Assembly (NCBI RefSeq): GCF_028745505.1 | Contig: NZ_JAQZZL010000002.1 | Location: 682,001 to 746,000 of the forward strand | DNA from: Lentisphaera marina | Lineage (GTDB): Bacteria; Verrucomicrobiota; Lentisphaeria; Lentisphaerales; Lentisphaeraceae | Reading direction: 5' to 3' | DNA length: 64,000 nt | Notes under the pieces: model-generated | What the model was told of the DNA's origin: nothing | What the model saw: only the letters and a program-made list of their open reading frames with translations | The model's database searches: none | Position numbers and translations under genes: made by a program | Shown here: one piece after another, positions 16,689-27,328 of the stretch | Layout: each line of letters begins with the position of its first letter | Numbering within the stretch: position 1 is the stretch's first letter

Positions 16689-19310
16689 TTATGTGGCGAC
16701 GATATTAACTAATCGGCCAGGTACCGCAATAACTTTGCGAACAGTTTTACCTTCAATACGTGATTTAACATCAGTATCTTCCAAGGCAATAGCTTCAAGT
16801 TGCTTTGCATCGCAGTCAGCGGCTACCATAATTTTTTTAACTGGCTTACCAAGAACTTGAATCAAGATTTCTACCTCAGAGAGTTTGAGGTAATCTTCAT
16901 TGAACTCCGGCCACTTAACATAAGCAATCGTTTCATTATGTCCGAGTTTCTCCCAAAGTTCTTCAGCAAGGTGAGGTGCAAATGGAGAGAGTATGGTAAC
17001 AAAATCTTCAATGGCTGACTTTGGAATAGATTTTAGTTTACTAAATTCGTTGATGAAAATCATCATTTGTGAAATCGCTGTGTTAAAGCCAAAGCTTTCG
17101 ATGTCTTCGCCAACTTTTTTGATTGTGGCGTGAAGTGTGCGACGTGACTCTTCGCTGAGTTCGGCATCGTCAGTAATATTTGAATTGAGTTGACCTTCTT
17201 CATTAACAACAAGTTTATGGCAGCGCGTCAAGAATTTATTGATGCCATTGATACTGCTAGTAATCCAAAGTTTAGAGTCCGCTAGGGCACCCATGAACAT
17301 TTCGTAGAGGCGGAGTGAGTCAGCACCAAATTCTTTAACAATATCATCGGGGTTGACGACATTTGAGAGAGATTTAGACATTTTACCTGCCATTTGCTCG
17401 AGCTCTTCACCAGTGTCTTTATGGAAGTACTTTTTAGTTGAATCGAGTTCCATGTTAGAGGGGACGGGTTCGCCTTTTTCATCAACAACAAGATCCGTAC
17501 CAACCCAAAAACCAGCTTTATTCTTATAAGAAACAGCGAGGATCATACCTTGGTTAAAGAGTTTCTGGAAAGGTTCTTTGACAGAGACAATGCCTAGATC
17601 ATAGAGGACTTTATGCCAAAAACGAGCATAGAGAAGGTGAAGGACGGCGTGCTCAGCACCACCGATATAAAGATCGACAGGCATCCAGTATTTTTCAATC
17701 TCAGGATCAAAAGCTGCTTCGCTATTACCTGCATCAATATAACGTAGGTAATACCAACACGAACCCGCCCATTGTGGCATGGTGTTAGTTTCACGACGAC
17801 CTTTCATGCCCGTTTCAGGACAAGTGTAATCAAGCCATTCAGTGGCGTTGGCTAAAGGAGATTCACCAGTAGAAGAAGGGTGGATGTTTTCCATTTCAGG
17901 AAGTCGTACGGGAAGTTCATTTTCAAGAGTTTTAATGGAACCGTCTTCCATGTGAACAATTGGGAAGGGCTCGCCCCAGTAACGCTGACGTGAGAAAATC
18001 CAGTCACGTAAACGGTAGTTGGTTTTTTCTTCGCCAAGGCCCTTGCTTACGAGCCAATCAGTGGCTTTGCGCTTGGAATCTTTAACTTCCAAGCCATTAA
18101 GATCTAAGCCATCTTCATTAGCGGAATTAATGAGTTCGCCATTGCCCGTCCAACAAGCTTTACCAGCAAGTGCTGCTTCAACATCCACACCTTCGTATTT
18201 AGCTTCTTTAAGGTTTGGCGAGATGATACATTTGATGGGGAGTTCAAAGGCTTGGGCAAATTCGAAGTCACGTTCATCATGTGCAGGTACAGACATAATG
18301 GCACCCGTGCCATAGCTTGAAAGGACGTAGTCAGATATCCAGATGGGAAGTTTTTCGCCATTAACGGGATTGATCGCATATGCTCCCGTGTGAACTCCAG
18401 TTTTTTCCTTATTCTCTGAACGGTCTTGTTCCGACATATTGCGAGCTCTAGTAACATAGGCTTCGATTTCGTCTTTTTTGTCAGTCGTAGTAATTTGAGA
18501 GACGAGATCATGTTCAGGAGCGAGAACCATATAAGTTGCTCCGAAGAGTGTGTCTGGACGTGTTGTATAAACGCGAATTTTTTCATCGTGGCCATCAACG
18601 GTGAAGTCGACTTCGGCTCCAATAGATTTACCTATCCAGTTACGCTGCATTTCTTTGATGCCTTCAGGCCAATCGAGATCATCAAGACCTTCTAGGAGCT
18701 GTTCGGCGTATTCGGTGATTTTGAAAACCCATTGTTTCATCGGTTTGCGTTCAACCGCATTGCCTTTTTCATCCATGCCGTTATTAACTTCTTCGTTGGC
18801 TAATACAGTGCGCGTCGCAGGACACCAGTTGACGTCGACATTATCGATTTTTGCAAGGCCTTTTTTGTAGAGCTGAAGGAAGATCCATTGAGTCCATTTA
18901 TAATATTTCTCATCAGTCGTATTAATTTCGCGATCCCAGTCATAAGAAAAGCCGAGTTCCTGTATTTGACGACGGAAGTTATCGACGTTTTTCTCAGTCG
19001 TAATCGAAGGGTGAACACCCGTCTTCATGGCATATTGTTCAGCGGGAAGTCCGAAGGCGTCCCAGCCCATGGGGTGAAGCACATTGAAGCCTTTTTGACG
19101 TTTGTAGCGACAGATGATATCCGAAGCCGTGTAGCCTTCTGGGTGACCGACGTGAAGACCAGATCCTGAGGGGTAGGGGAACATGTCCAAAGCATAAAAC
19201 TTTGCTTTGGTTTCGTCTTTTTCGACTTTAAAAGTTTTGTTTTCGAGCCAGAATTTTTGCCATTTACTCTCGATGGCTAGGTGGTCGTAATCTTTAATGA
19301 TTTCAGACAT
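16689..19310 (-). CDS. leuS: Leucyl-tRNA synthetase
   Basis: LeuRS charges tRNA-Leu. The 873 residues contain the class I signature [16 protein letters not shown] with HVGH at residues 53-56, the CP1 editing domain ([13 protein letters not shown]), [15 protein letters not shown], the leucine-specific [14 protein letters not shown] region, and [10 protein letters not shown] (KMSKS loop) near residue 645. The anticodon-binding domain follows with [16 protein letters not shown] terminator lies directly downstream and an AlbA_2 gene upstream on the same strand, 126 bases away. No T-box or other leader is evident. Confidence 0.98.
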   Translation of the reverse strand: MSEIIKDYDHLAIESKWQKFWLENKTFKVEKDETKAKFYALDMFPYPSGSGLHVGHPEGYTASDIICRYKRQKGFNVLHPMGWDAFGLPAEQYAMKTGVHPSITTEKNVDNFRRQIQELGFSYDWDREINTTDEKYYKWTQWIFLQLYKKGLAKIDNVDVNWCPATRTVLANEEVNNGMDEKGNAVERKPMKQWVFKITEYAEQLLEGLDDLDWPEGIKEMQRNWIGKSIGAEVDFTVDGHDEKIRVYTTRPDTLFGATYMVLAPEHDLVSQITTTDKKDEIEAYVTRARNMSEQDRSENKEKTGVHTGAYAINPVNGEKLPIWISDYVLSSYGTGAIMSVPAHDERDFEFAQAFELPIKCIISPNLKEAKYEGVDVEAALAGKACWTGNGELINSANEDGLDLNGLEVKDSKRKATDWLVSKGLGEEKTNYRLRDWIFSRQRYWGEPFPIVHMEDGSIKTLENELPVRLPEMENIHPSSTGESPLANATEWLDYTCPETGMKGRRETNTMPQWAGSCWYYLRYIDAGNSEAAFDPEIEKYWMPVDLYIGGAEHAVLHLLYARFWHKVLYDLGIVSVKEPFQKLFNQGMILAVSYKNKAGFWVGTDLVVDEKGEPVPSNMELDSTKKYFHKDTGEELEQMAGKMSKSLSNVVNPDDIVKEFGADSLRLYEMFMGALADSKLWITSSINGINKFLTRCHKLVVNEEGQLNSNITDDAELSEESRRTLHATIKKVGEDIESFGFNTAISQMMIFINEFSKLKSIPKSAIEDFVTILSPFAPHLAEELWEKLGHNETIAYVKWPEFNEDYLKLSEVEILIQVLGKPVKKIMVAADCDAKQLEAIALEDTDVKSRIEGKTVRKVIAVPGRLVNIVAT

Positions 19311-19436
19311 AAATGATTCTCGTTTATAAATTTTAAAAAAATGTCGGGAAATCTATCATAAGAAGTCTAAAAACCAATAGGCAGATAGAAGAACTTTAAG
19401 TTCTTTTAAAGTGGATGAGATGATTGAGCTTGTGGA

Positions 19437-20774
19437 CTAATTACGACCACGAATTTGTTGGATAATATCATTGATGAGTTTGTTATCCAAACGAGCGCCA
19501 GGAAAGTGCGAAAAGACTTCTTTGATATGATTGTAAATTAATACACTTACAGTCTTTAAAGAAGTGTGGACAGGGATGCAAATATCTAAAGTGATTTGGT
19601 CCGATTCACAGGGGCTGCCAAGAGGAAGGTGATAGTCGTAGTCAGTCCAGGATTCGAGTTTGCGGCCTTTCATACCACTGAGGACGATTTCAATATTGGC
19701 ACTCTTATCGTCGGGGATATAGAAGACTCGTGCAAAGTTAATGCTAGCATCAATGATTTCGCAAATGCGAGTTATCAGACTTACTGGATCCATGCAGCGT
19801 TCTTTATGGAAATAGAGGTCGGAGTTCAAGACTCGCTTGTGGTAGAAGTAGCCTTCGGGACTCGCACGCCAGAAATCTAAGTGGCTCTTTTGTTCATGAA
19901 TGGTGTCTTCCTTAAATAGGCGACAAATGTAGCCCTCAAAACAGTTATCATAGGGCTCGATTGTACTGCCTTCTTGACGCACATCCAACCAAAAGGGCCA
20001 GCCACTTAGGTTGCGATTTGCCCCTAGGAAACGCTCCAAAAAGCGTCCGTCTAAACTTTGCCCAATGCATTTGTGGTTCAAATTGACCGAGGCCTCTAAG
20101 TAGGCAAACTTACGATTAAGCTTGGGGCCGGCATTATACAAAAAACGTTGGCGAGAATTGAGGACGAAATTCTGGAAAGGGTTATAAAGGTCAATGCCTT
20201 CGCTCACATTGTTGAGTGCGGTGAATTGTTGCATCAGGTCATCGAAGTGACGGCGCATAAATCTTGCTATATTGGCCTCGCGATTATCAATACAGATTTC
20301 CATCATGAAATTCATTTCTTCGTACTCGGCCATCTTAGTTTCAAACTTGCCCGCCTTAAAAGCTCGTACATAAGCAACGTTTTGTTGAATGAGCATTTTA
20401 TCACCCATCATTAAGGGCCTGCGGATACCAATAATTTTCTTTACACCTGAGCCTACGTTGAAGACGGGGTACTCGAGACCATCTTTTTTCCAGAAATTTA
20501 AAGTGACAGGGAAAGCAGAGGAGCAATAACGGTGGAGTAAAAGAAGGACAAAGTCAATTGAATAAATTTCGCGGATGTCCCCATCGGGTCTGCGTTCTAG
20601 GTCAGGGCGACAGTTGTCGTCGCAAAAGCCGATAATGAGCCGTCCACCATTGACGTTATAGAGGGCGGAAAGAGCCTTGATGATTTTTGCCTGATGTTCA
20701 GGATTGTCGAGATCTAACCAGGTTTTTAATTCGGTAGAAAGGTTTTCTACAGTGAATTCTAAAGGGTTGTACAT
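19437..20774 (-). CDS. AlbA_2 (Schlafen-type) putative nucleic-acid-binding protein
   Basis: The first 60 residues match the AlbA_2/divergent AAA-4 domain: STELKTWLDL, IIKALSALYNVNGGRLIIGF and a following Asp-rich stretch. In other proteins this domain binds nucleic acid and often sits in transcriptional regulators. The remaining roughly 380 residues are not recognised; they contain long regions with many Arg and aromatic residues and no membrane segment. The protein (445 residues) is probably cytosolic. It stands alone between leuS and a 327-base gap. Confidence 0.65.
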   Translation of the reverse strand: MYNPLEFTVENLSTELKTWLDLDNPEHQAKIIKALSALYNVNGGRLIIGFCDDNCRPDLERRPDGDIREIYSIDFVLLLLHRYCSSAFPVTLNFWKKDGLEYPVFNVGSGVKKIIGIRRPLMMGDKMLIQQNVAYVRAFKAGKFETKMAEYEEMNFMMEICIDNREANIARFMRRHFDDLMQQFTALNNVSEGIDLYNPFQNFVLNSRQRFLYNAGPKLNRKFAYLEASVNLNHKCIGQSLDGRFLERFLGANRNLSGWPFWLDVRQEGSTIEPYDNCFEGYICRLFKEDTIHEQKSHLDFWRASPEGYFYHKRVLNSDLYFHKERCMDPVSLITRICEIIDASINFARVFYIPDDKSANIEIVLSGMKGRKLESWTDYDYHLPLGSPCESDQITLDICIPVHTSLKTVSVLIYNHIKEVFSHFPGARLDNKLINDIIQQIRGRN

Positions 20775-21101
20775 GACGGATCCTTTTAATCAAACGTTTC
20801 TTTACTTTAAGTGCTTTATTGACTTTCTAAAAGGCTATGAAGCTCAGTGCGTTTGATTTATGATGAATTTTTCATGAATCCTTATTAGATGATAATTAAA
20901 AACCCTTTCTAAAATGATTATTAAAGATTAACTTGGCGAGTTTTGATTTGACTGAGTTCAAACAATTGCTTATGGTGGTTTTAACATAAAATTTGACGTA
21001 ATCATACAATATAAATAATGATTTGAATTTATTGTAAGCATTGATTTTTTCAGATCTTAGAATTTTAAAAATCTTATAATAAAAATTAACGGAGTGTTTA
21101 T
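20775..21101. other. AT-rich gap between divergent genes, no gene seen
   Basis: These bases separate the AlbA_2 gene (minus) from the MFS permease (plus) and must hold both promoters. Only unlikely short frames are present. A GGAG site lies about nine bases before the permease ATG. I could not choose a reliable -35/-10 pair. Confidence 0.4.
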
Positions 21102-22724
21102 ATGAGTGATGTAACATGTAAGTCGGGGCTCACTGAGTCCGAGAAGTCCACGGTGTTTTGGGCATCTTTTTTAGCCCTATTAGCTTGTGGTGTTGGTTTT
21201 ACTTTCCGAGTAATGACAATGGGTAACTGGCAAAAAGAATTTGGTATAAGTGGTCAAGAAGCTGGTGTTATATTTGGTTATTCCTTATGGCCAATTGCGG
21301 TTACAATGATTTTATTTAGTCTTATTGTAGACAAAGTTGGTTATAAGCCATCTATGTATTTAGCATTTATTTTACAAGCGATATCAGTAGTTATGTGTGC
21401 TATGGCCAATACCCCTGAGTTCTTAAAATGGGGTTGTTTCATGGCGGGTTTAGGCCATGGTATTGTTGAAGCTGTAATTAACCCAGCGTGTTCTTCTATG
21501 TACACCAATGACAAATCAACAAAGCTCAACATACTTCACGCGGCATGGCCTGCCGGTATTGTGGTTGCTTGCTTGTTCATCTTACCCGTAGGGGTTGCCG
21601 AATCAGCTGCAGGAGTTGCTGTTGTTGAAGGTTCTAGTGGCTTGGCATGGAGAACTCATTCATGGTGGATGTTGCTCCCCGTAGCTATTTATGGTGTGAT
21701 GTTTCTTAAAGCTAAATTCCCAATTGATGAGCGTGTACGTGCAAATGTTACTTATAAAACCATGTTACAAGACGTTGGCTTTTTAGGTGTGTTGATTGCA
21801 GGAACATTATTGTTTTTCGAACTCTATAAAGTATTTACTGCAACTAATCCAGAAAATCTAATTTGGTGGAGCCTTGGTTTTGGCCTTGTTTTTTCTGCGG
21901 CCTTTGGTGCTTACACTAAAAGCATCGGTAAACCATTATTTTTCTTCTTATGCTTACTAATGATTCCCTTGGCGACAACTGAACTAGGTACTGACGCTTG
22001 GATTAAAGAACTTATGACTCCAGTAATGGGTGAATGGGCAGGTTGGGCGATTGCGTTATCTGCATTCATTATGATGTTTTTACGTTTCTTTGCGGGTACA
22101 CTTCTTCACAGATTTAACCCTCCTATCGTATTGATGATTAGTTCCTTCTTCTCAATGTGTGGTTTGATTATGCTTTCTAAAGTTTCTGGTGGCGTTGTTT
22201 TTGCAGCATTTGTTCTCTATGCTATTGGTCAAACTTTTTACTGGCCAACAGTATTAGGGTTAGTGTCAGAGCGTTTCCCTAAAGGCGGCGCATTAACACT
22301 TAATACGGTGTCAGCAATTGGGCTTCTTTCAGTCGGTATTATTGGTACACCAATCATGGGTGCATTTTATGATAGTAATTTAGCTAAAGAAGTGAAAAAA
22401 GTTGATACGGTTATTTACGAGTCTGCTCAATCTGAGAAAAATTTCTTCTCTGCCAAGTACACTGGTATTGACAAGGCAAAAGCTGAGACTGCTGCGGTGA
22501 CTGCAGGTAAAGATAAAGAGTTTGCAGTAGCTGTTGATAATGCTGGTCGTGGAGCTCTTCAAACTACTGCATTAGCATTTCCTTTAGTGATGCTCATTTG
22601 TTTTGGTTTGATTGCTTTTTACTTCAAAACCCAAGGTGGCTACAAACCTGTAATGCTTGAAGACGGTGACGATAACGTTCATGACGACCCAGAGGGTGAG
22701 CCTATCCCAGGTGTAGAACTCTAA
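21102..22724 (+). CDS. MFS transporter (sugar-type, FGHS-like)
   Basis: The 540-residue protein has about 12 membrane segments typical of the major facilitator superfamily. The N-half resembles the fucose-glucose-galactose permease group: WQKEFGISGQEAGVIFG, LIVDKVGYKPSMY and GLGHGIVEAVINPACSSMYT. The C-half contains IGQTFYWPTVLGLVSERFPKGGALTLNT. A charged loop of about 60 residues (22380-22560) before the last segment is long for the family. The substrate is unknown, possibly a sugar or sugar acid. The gene has its own terminator at 22745, so it is probably monocistronic. Confidence 0.85.
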   Translation: MSDVTCKSGLTESEKSTVFWASFLALLACGVGFTFRVMTMGNWQKEFGISGQEAGVIFGYSLWPIAVTMILFSLIVDKVGYKPSMYLAFILQAISVVMCAMANTPEFLKWGCFMAGLGHGIVEAVINPACSSMYTNDKSTKLNILHAAWPAGIVVACLFILPVGVAESAAGVAVVEGSSGLAWRTHSWWMLLPVAIYGVMFLKAKFPIDERVRANVTYKTMLQDVGFLGVLIAGTLLFFELYKVFTATNPENLIWWSLGFGLVFSAAFGAYTKSIGKPLFFFLCLLMIPLATTELGTDAWIKELMTPVMGEWAGWAIALSAFIMMFLRFFAGTLLHRFNPPIVLMISSFFSMCGLIMLSKVSGGVVFAAFVLYAIGQTFYWPTVLGLVSERFPKGGALTLNTVSAIGLLSVGIIGTPIMGAFYDSNLAKEVKKVDTVIYESAQSEKNFFSAKYTGIDKAKAETAAVTAGKDKEFAVAVDNAGRGALQTTALAFPLVMLICFGLIAFYFKTQGGYKPVMLEDGDDNVHDDPEGEPIPGVEL

Positions 22725-22744
22725 GATTTTCTACTAGATCTTTT

Positions 22745-22777
22745 AGCGGCTGAGTTAATTCTCAGCCGCTTTTTTTT
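22745..22777 (+). terminator. Rho-independent terminator of the MFS gene
   Basis: AGCGGCTGAG (22745-22754) and CTCAGCCGCT (22761-22770) form a 10-bp GC-rich stem with loop TTAATT, followed by eight T. Confidence 0.95.
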
Positions 22778-22861
22778 GTCTTGATCTTATGGAAAAGCTC
22801 TTATCACTTTGCTAAATATCTTCATAGACATTACTTTGCTTAAGTTAATGGAGCCTCTTTC

Positions 22862-25009
22862 ATGTTTAAGCATTTTTTACTAAGTCTTTTTATTTCCTTG
22901 CAAGCTTTATTTGCAGTAACAGATCGAGACTTGGCGCAATCAATTAATTTATTGATCAATCAGATCAAGTCAGATCAGCTACCCAATGGTCATATTGGTA
23001 GAGGCAAGGGTTATACGGCTATCAATGCTTTAGCCTTGTCCTATGCCGGTGTTAAAGCCAGTGACCCAGTCATGAAGAAAGCTCTCAAGGCGCTTTTAGA
23101 TGCGCCACCGTCACGTATCTATGACCTCTCTGTTTACATTATGCTCTTGGCAGAAGTGGACAAGGTTCGCTATAAAACCGAGATCAATAAGCAGGCACAA
23201 GTCTTAATTAGAACACAGGCAAATAATGGAACTTGGAATTATACGGGAAACGGCCCAGGAGATAATTCGGTCACTCAATTTGCTTTGTTGGGCTTGCATG
23301 CGGCACGTTCTGCAGGAGTTAAAATTCCCGCCGTGGTTTTCGAGCGTTCTCGAAATCATTATATAAATCAACAAAACAAAGACGGAGGCTGGGGTTATGT
23401 TTCTAGTCGCTCAGTAACTCCGAGTATGACGGCTGCGGGCCTCTCTTCTTTGAGCATATGTGGTGAAGAATTAGAAGAATCTTTAGAAGTTAAAAAAGGA
23501 CCGCGTTTTATTGGTAAATACCTTTCGAACCCCAAGATTCAAAAATCGATGCAAAGACTAGAAGTCACACTTAAAACGTCTCCCCAAAGTATTTTTTCTG
23601 ATGGTTACACAAGTTATGGCCTAGAACGAGTAGGGATATTCTTTGACCGTCGTTATATAGCGGGAGTCGATTGGTATCGTTATGGCGCCACGAGTATGAT
23701 TCGCAATCAATTTCGTTTTCGTACTCATAGTGAAGCTTTTTTCCCCTTACTCTTTTTAGCAAAGGGTAATACGCCACTTTTGATGGGTAAACTCACCCCT
23801 AATTTTGCAAAAAACAACTCGGATTTACGTCGCAGTGACTGTCGAAATATGATGAAAGATTTGACGAATTTACTAGAGACAAAAGTGGATTGGGAAAAAG
23901 TTTCTTTGAGTTCTCAAAATACATCCTTGGGGAAATTGCCCATATTGTATTGGTCTGGTTACAATGTCACTCGTTTGACTGATGAAGAAAATCAAGTGTT
24001 AAAAAAGTTTCTTGATGATGGTGGCACACTCCTTATTGCACCTGCATTGGCGAGTCAAGCATTTGAAGATGGCGCCCTACAAGAGTTAAGAAAAATCTAT
24101 CCAACGGCCGTCTTTGAGGATTTGCCTGGTGAGCATGAGCTACGTCAAATGTATTATGATTTACGTGATCAATATGTGCCTTTAAAAGTCTTAAGTTCTC
24201 ATTGTTTAAAACATAAAGTCTTCTTATTGGAAGATGATTTTTCTATTCAGTATGAAGCCAAGAAAGTTCACAAAATCAATCGCTTAACTTTAGCTAATTT
24301 AGCTCGTTTTGCGATGGGAGAAAAACCTCTTTTAGGTCGCTTAGTCCAAAGGCAATTAGAAGTCAAAAAAGAAGTGAAAAACAAAGGCATTAATCTGGAT
24401 GAAAAAGATGATCAGGATGGTATGCAGTTGGCTTACCTCGCTTACTCGGGAGTTCAATCCCTACAGAAAAAATCTCAAGGTTTAGAATTGATGCAAGCGT
24501 ATTTCCGTCAATCTATGAACTTTCCTTCCCGCAACAAAGCCAAAGAAGTGGATTTACGTGATTTAAAAGCCATGCAGCAGTATCCCTTTATTTCTTTTTC
24601 AGGTTCAAAAGTACTAAAGCTGAGTACAGAAGAAAAGGCCAATCTAAAATATTATTTGGAAAATGGGGGCTTCATTTTTTGTGAAAATACCTGCTCGAAA
24701 CCCGCTTTTAGTGAATCAGTCGAAGAACTCATTTTAGAACTCTTTCCTCAAGAGAAACTGACAAATGTCCCACTTGATCACGTACTCTACAAAGAGCCAT
24801 ATTCCCAAGACCTAACTTTGTTGGGGAAGGCAAAGGGACAGAGTCAGTTCCTCAAGGGTTTGCGACTCTCGCAACGCTACGTTTTGGTGCTTTCTCCCTA
24901 TGATTTAAGTAGTTCAATTGGCGGCGGTGCTCACGACTTTGGTGGACTTGATACTGAATCTGCCATTCGCTTATTTACTAATATTATTTCTTATGCTTTA
25001 AGCTACTGA
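22862..25009 (+). CDS. DUF4159 protein with prenyltransferase/terpenoid-cyclase-like repeats
   Basis: The 715-residue protein has a signal peptide (about residues 1-19). Residues about 25-290 form helical repeats like those of terpenoid cyclases and prenyltransferases (NGTWNYTGNGPGDNSVTQFA, QQNKDGGWGYVSSRSVTPSM). Two DUF4159-like segments follow: one around 360-440 (LPILYWSGYNVTRL, LDDGGTLLIAPAL) and one around 570-700 (YPFISFSGSKVLKL, LENGGFIFCENT). DUF4159 proteins in PVC bacteria are exported and of unknown function; the double copy is notable. It is followed 55 bases later by the MoeB-like gene on the same strand. Confidence 0.8.
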   Translation: MFKHFLLSLFISLQALFAVTDRDLAQSINLLINQIKSDQLPNGHIGRGKGYTAINALALSYAGVKASDPVMKKALKALLDAPPSRIYDLSVYIMLLAEVDKVRYKTEINKQAQVLIRTQANNGTWNYTGNGPGDNSVTQFALLGLHAARSAGVKIPAVVFERSRNHYINQQNKDGGWGYVSSRSVTPSMTAAGLSSLSICGEELEESLEVKKGPRFIGKYLSNPKIQKSMQRLEVTLKTSPQSIFSDGYTSYGLERVGIFFDRRYIAGVDWYRYGATSMIRNQFRFRTHSEAFFPLLFLAKGNTPLLMGKLTPNFAKNNSDLRRSDCRNMMKDLTNLLETKVDWEKVSLSSQNTSLGKLPILYWSGYNVTRLTDEENQVLKKFLDDGGTLLIAPALASQAFEDGALQELRKIYPTAVFEDLPGEHELRQMYYDLRDQYVPLKVLSSHCLKHKVFLLEDDFSIQYEAKKVHKINRLTLANLARFAMGEKPLLGRLVQRQLEVKKEVKNKGINLDEKDDQDGMQLAYLAYSGVQSLQKKSQGLELMQAYFRQSMNFPSRNKAKEVDLRDLKAMQQYPFISFSGSKVLKLSTEEKANLKYYLENGGFIFCENTCSKPAFSESVEELILELFPQEKLTNVPLDHVLYKEPYSQDLTLLGKAKGQSQFLKGLRLSQRYVLVLSPYDLSSSIGGGAHDFGGLDTESAIRLFTNIISYALSY

Positions 25010-25064
25010 CTTGTTCAAATCACTCATGAGAGTAAAATAGGCGCATAATAAACCACGGTAGAAA

Positions 25065-26150
25065 ATGCTAACTGAAGAAGAAAAATTACGCTATAGTCGT
25101 CATCTACTCTTAGATGGCTTTGGAGAAGAAGCTCAAAACAAACTCAAAGAGAGTTCTGTGCTCTTAATTGGAGCAGGGGGCTTGGGTTGCCCTGTGGGGC
25201 TTTATTTGGCCGCCGCAGGAGTGGGGCAGATCACCATAGTTGATTTTGATTTAGTCGAAAATTCGAACTTGCAGCGACAAGTCGCTTTTGAAAGTGATGA
25301 TTTAGGTTTACCGAAAGCAGAGCTTTTAGCAGCGAAAATGCGACAGTTAAATCCTTTCATAAAAGTGACCAGTATTTGTGAGCGCTTTGATCAAAAGAAT
25401 GCCGCAGAACTTTTAGCTAAACACGATGTTTTAGTCGATGGTTCTGATAATTTTTCTACTAGATACCTCTGTAATGATGCGAGTTACCTCTATAAAAAAC
25501 CACTGATTTTTGCGGCAGTTTCTCGTTATAGTGGGCAATTATCGGTGTTTAATCAAAATGAAGAAGCTCCATGTTATCGCTGTTTATTTCCCCAAGAGCC
25601 TGAGGCAGGTATTACTGCGAATTGTTCTGAAGCTGGAGTACTAGGTGCTTTGGTGGGCGTTTTAGGCACACTTCAGGCAGTTGAATGCTTGAAAGTCCTG
25701 GCAGATGTGGGAGAAAGTGCTTCCGGAAAATTTGTTACTTATGATATGCTGAATAGCCAGTTCAGTAGCTATAAATTAGCGAAGTCCGCAAATTGTCAAT
25801 TATGCAGTGATAAAGCAAGTATAAAATCACTCATGACCCATGAAGAACATTGTGATTTAGAAGATAAAAGGTCCTTAGATTTAGATGAGTTTAAAAAGAT
25901 TTATGAGCAAGAAAATGTTGAGCTTTTAGATATTCGTGAAAATGCTGAAAAGTCTTTATTTCCGATTCCCTACGAAAGCCAGCATATCCCTTTGAGTGAA
26001 CTGAAAAACCGCATTGCTGAACTCGATGAAAACAAGCTTTATTGTAGCCTATGTCAATATGGCGAGCGTTCTCGCAAAGCGCATTTAGTTTTAAAAAAGA
26101 ATAAAATAAAGTCCTATTACCTTAATGAGGGAATGGATAAATTACTTTAA
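25065..26150 (+). CDS. ThiF/MoeB-type adenylyltransferase with C-terminal rhodanese domain
   Basis: The protein adenylates the C-terminus of a ThiS/MoaD-like sulfur carrier so that it can accept sulfur. Residues 1-250 carry the E1-like fold: LLIGAGGLGCPVGLYLAAAG (nucleotide loop), VENSNLQRQVAF (Arg finger), and two zinc Cys pairs (CYRC, CQLC). The possible catalytic Cys is in ITANCSEAGV. Residues about 265-361 form a rhodanese-like domain with the site Cys in LCQYGERSRKA. This adenylation-plus-rhodanese layout resembles MoeZ/UBA4-type enzymes. No MoaD or ThiS partner lies in the window, so molybdopterin, thiamine and tRNA thiolation all remain possible. Confidence 0.85.
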   Translation: MLTEEEKLRYSRHLLLDGFGEEAQNKLKESSVLLIGAGGLGCPVGLYLAAAGVGQITIVDFDLVENSNLQRQVAFESDDLGLPKAELLAAKMRQLNPFIKVTSICERFDQKNAAELLAKHDVLVDGSDNFSTRYLCNDASYLYKKPLIFAAVSRYSGQLSVFNQNEEAPCYRCLFPQEPEAGITANCSEAGVLGALVGVLGTLQAVECLKVLADVGESASGKFVTYDMLNSQFSSYKLAKSANCQLCSDKASIKSLMTHEEHCDLEDKRSLDLDEFKKIYEQENVELLDIRENAEKSLFPIPYESQHIPLSELKNRIAELDENKLYCSLCQYGERSRKAHLVLKKNKIKSYYLNEGMDKLL

Positions 26151-26158
26151 ATAAAAAG

Positions 26159-27328
26159 ATGACTTACTACCAAGATATTTTTGTCCATCGTCCTTACTTG
26201 GAAGATATGAAGCTCAAGGATTTTCCTGAGTCACCAGCTTATATCATTGATGAGCTAGCGCTTGAGCGTAATTTAAAAATCCTCAAAGAAATTAAAGATC
26301 AAACGAATTGCAAAATTTTGTTAGCTCTCAAGGGCTTTGCCAATTATAAAACTTTTCCATTAATCAAACAATACTTGGACGGTTGTTGTGCATCTTCTTT
26401 ATGGGAAGCACAATTAGCTCGTGAAGAATTTGGTCTCGAAGTGCATACTTATTCACCTGCATATAGCGCTGATGAAATCCAAGAAATCAGTCACATCTCT
26501 AATCATATTATTTTCAATTCTGTTCAACAAATTGAACGATACAAAGATTCAGTTGGCAATAAAGAGATAGGTCTGCGCATTAATCCAGAACATTCAGAAA
26601 CGGAAGTCGAACTTTATAACCCTTGTTCTCAATCTTCGCGTTTGGGGGCAAAATTATCTGACTTAGGTGATTTAGATTGTTCAGCTATCTCGGGTTTCCA
26701 TATGCATACTCTTTGTCAAAAAGGAGCCGATGCTTTGGCGAGAACTCTGGAAGTATTTGAAGATAAATTCAAATCATATCTTCCACAGCTCAAATGGCTT
26801 AACTTAGGTGGTGGGCATCATATTACTCAAGAAGGATATGATACTGACTTGCTGATTAAACTAATAAATGATTTTAAAAACAAGTATGACCTACAAGTTT
26901 ATTTAGAGCCAGGAGAAGCCGTGGCAATTAACACGGGTTCTTTACTCTGTACGGTTTTAGAGACTTTTGAATCCGCAGGAACAAATCACGCTATTTTGGA
27001 TATATCGGCAACTTGCCACATGCCAGATGTACTCGAAATGCCTTATCGTCCAGATATCAGAGATGCAGATGAAGCAGGGATTAAAGCTTTTACGTATTTA
27101 TTGGGTGGAACTTCCTGTTTAGCAGGAGATTGCATTGGCAAATATTCCTTTGATGAGCGTCTAGAAGTTGGTCAGCGTTTATTGTTAGATGATATGAGCC
27201 ATTACACCATGGTGAAAACACATTTTTTTAATGGCGTTAGGCATCCCGCTATTTATTTAAGAGATAAACAGCGAGACAATGTCCTTTTACGTGATTTTTC
27301 GTACTTAGATTATAAAAATAAATTATAA
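26159..27328 (+). CDS. nspC: Carboxynorspermidine decarboxylase
   Basis: NspC removes CO2 from carboxy(nor)spermidine in the alternative spermidine pathway. The 389-residue protein has the fold III PLP-decarboxylase layout: ILLALKGFANYKTFPLI with the PLP Lys, CASSLWEAQLAREEFG, GLRINPEHSETEV, GFHMHTLCQ, WLNLGGGHHIT, VYLEPGEAV and LLGGTSCLAGD with the C-terminal active-site Cys. It follows the MoeB-like gene by 8 bases. Its stop overlaps the convergent larC by 6 bases. No carboxyspermidine dehydrogenase gene is in view. Confidence 0.95.
   Translation: MTYYQDIFVHRPYLEDMKLKDFPESPAYIIDELALERNLKILKEIKDQTNCKILLALKGFANYKTFPLIKQYLDGCCASSLWEAQLAREEFGLEVHTYSPAYSADEIQEISHISNHIIFNSVQQIERYKDSVGNKEIGLRINPEHSETEVELYNPCSQSSRLGAKLSDLGDLDCSAISGFHMHTLCQKGADALARTLEVFEDKFKSYLPQLKWLNLGGGHHITQEGYDTDLLIKLINDFKNKYDLQVYLEPGEAVAINTGSLLCTVLETFESAGTNHAILDISATCHMPDVLEMPYRPDIRDADEAGIKAFTYLLGGTSCLAGDCIGKYSFDERLEVGQRLLLDDMSHYTMVKTHFFNGVRHPAIYLRDKQRDNVLLRDFSYLDYKNKL

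Noticed and set aside
18104..18622. Minus-strand frame of 172 codons in leuS
   Set aside because: It is a shadow of leuS in another frame, with no recognisable family or start signal.
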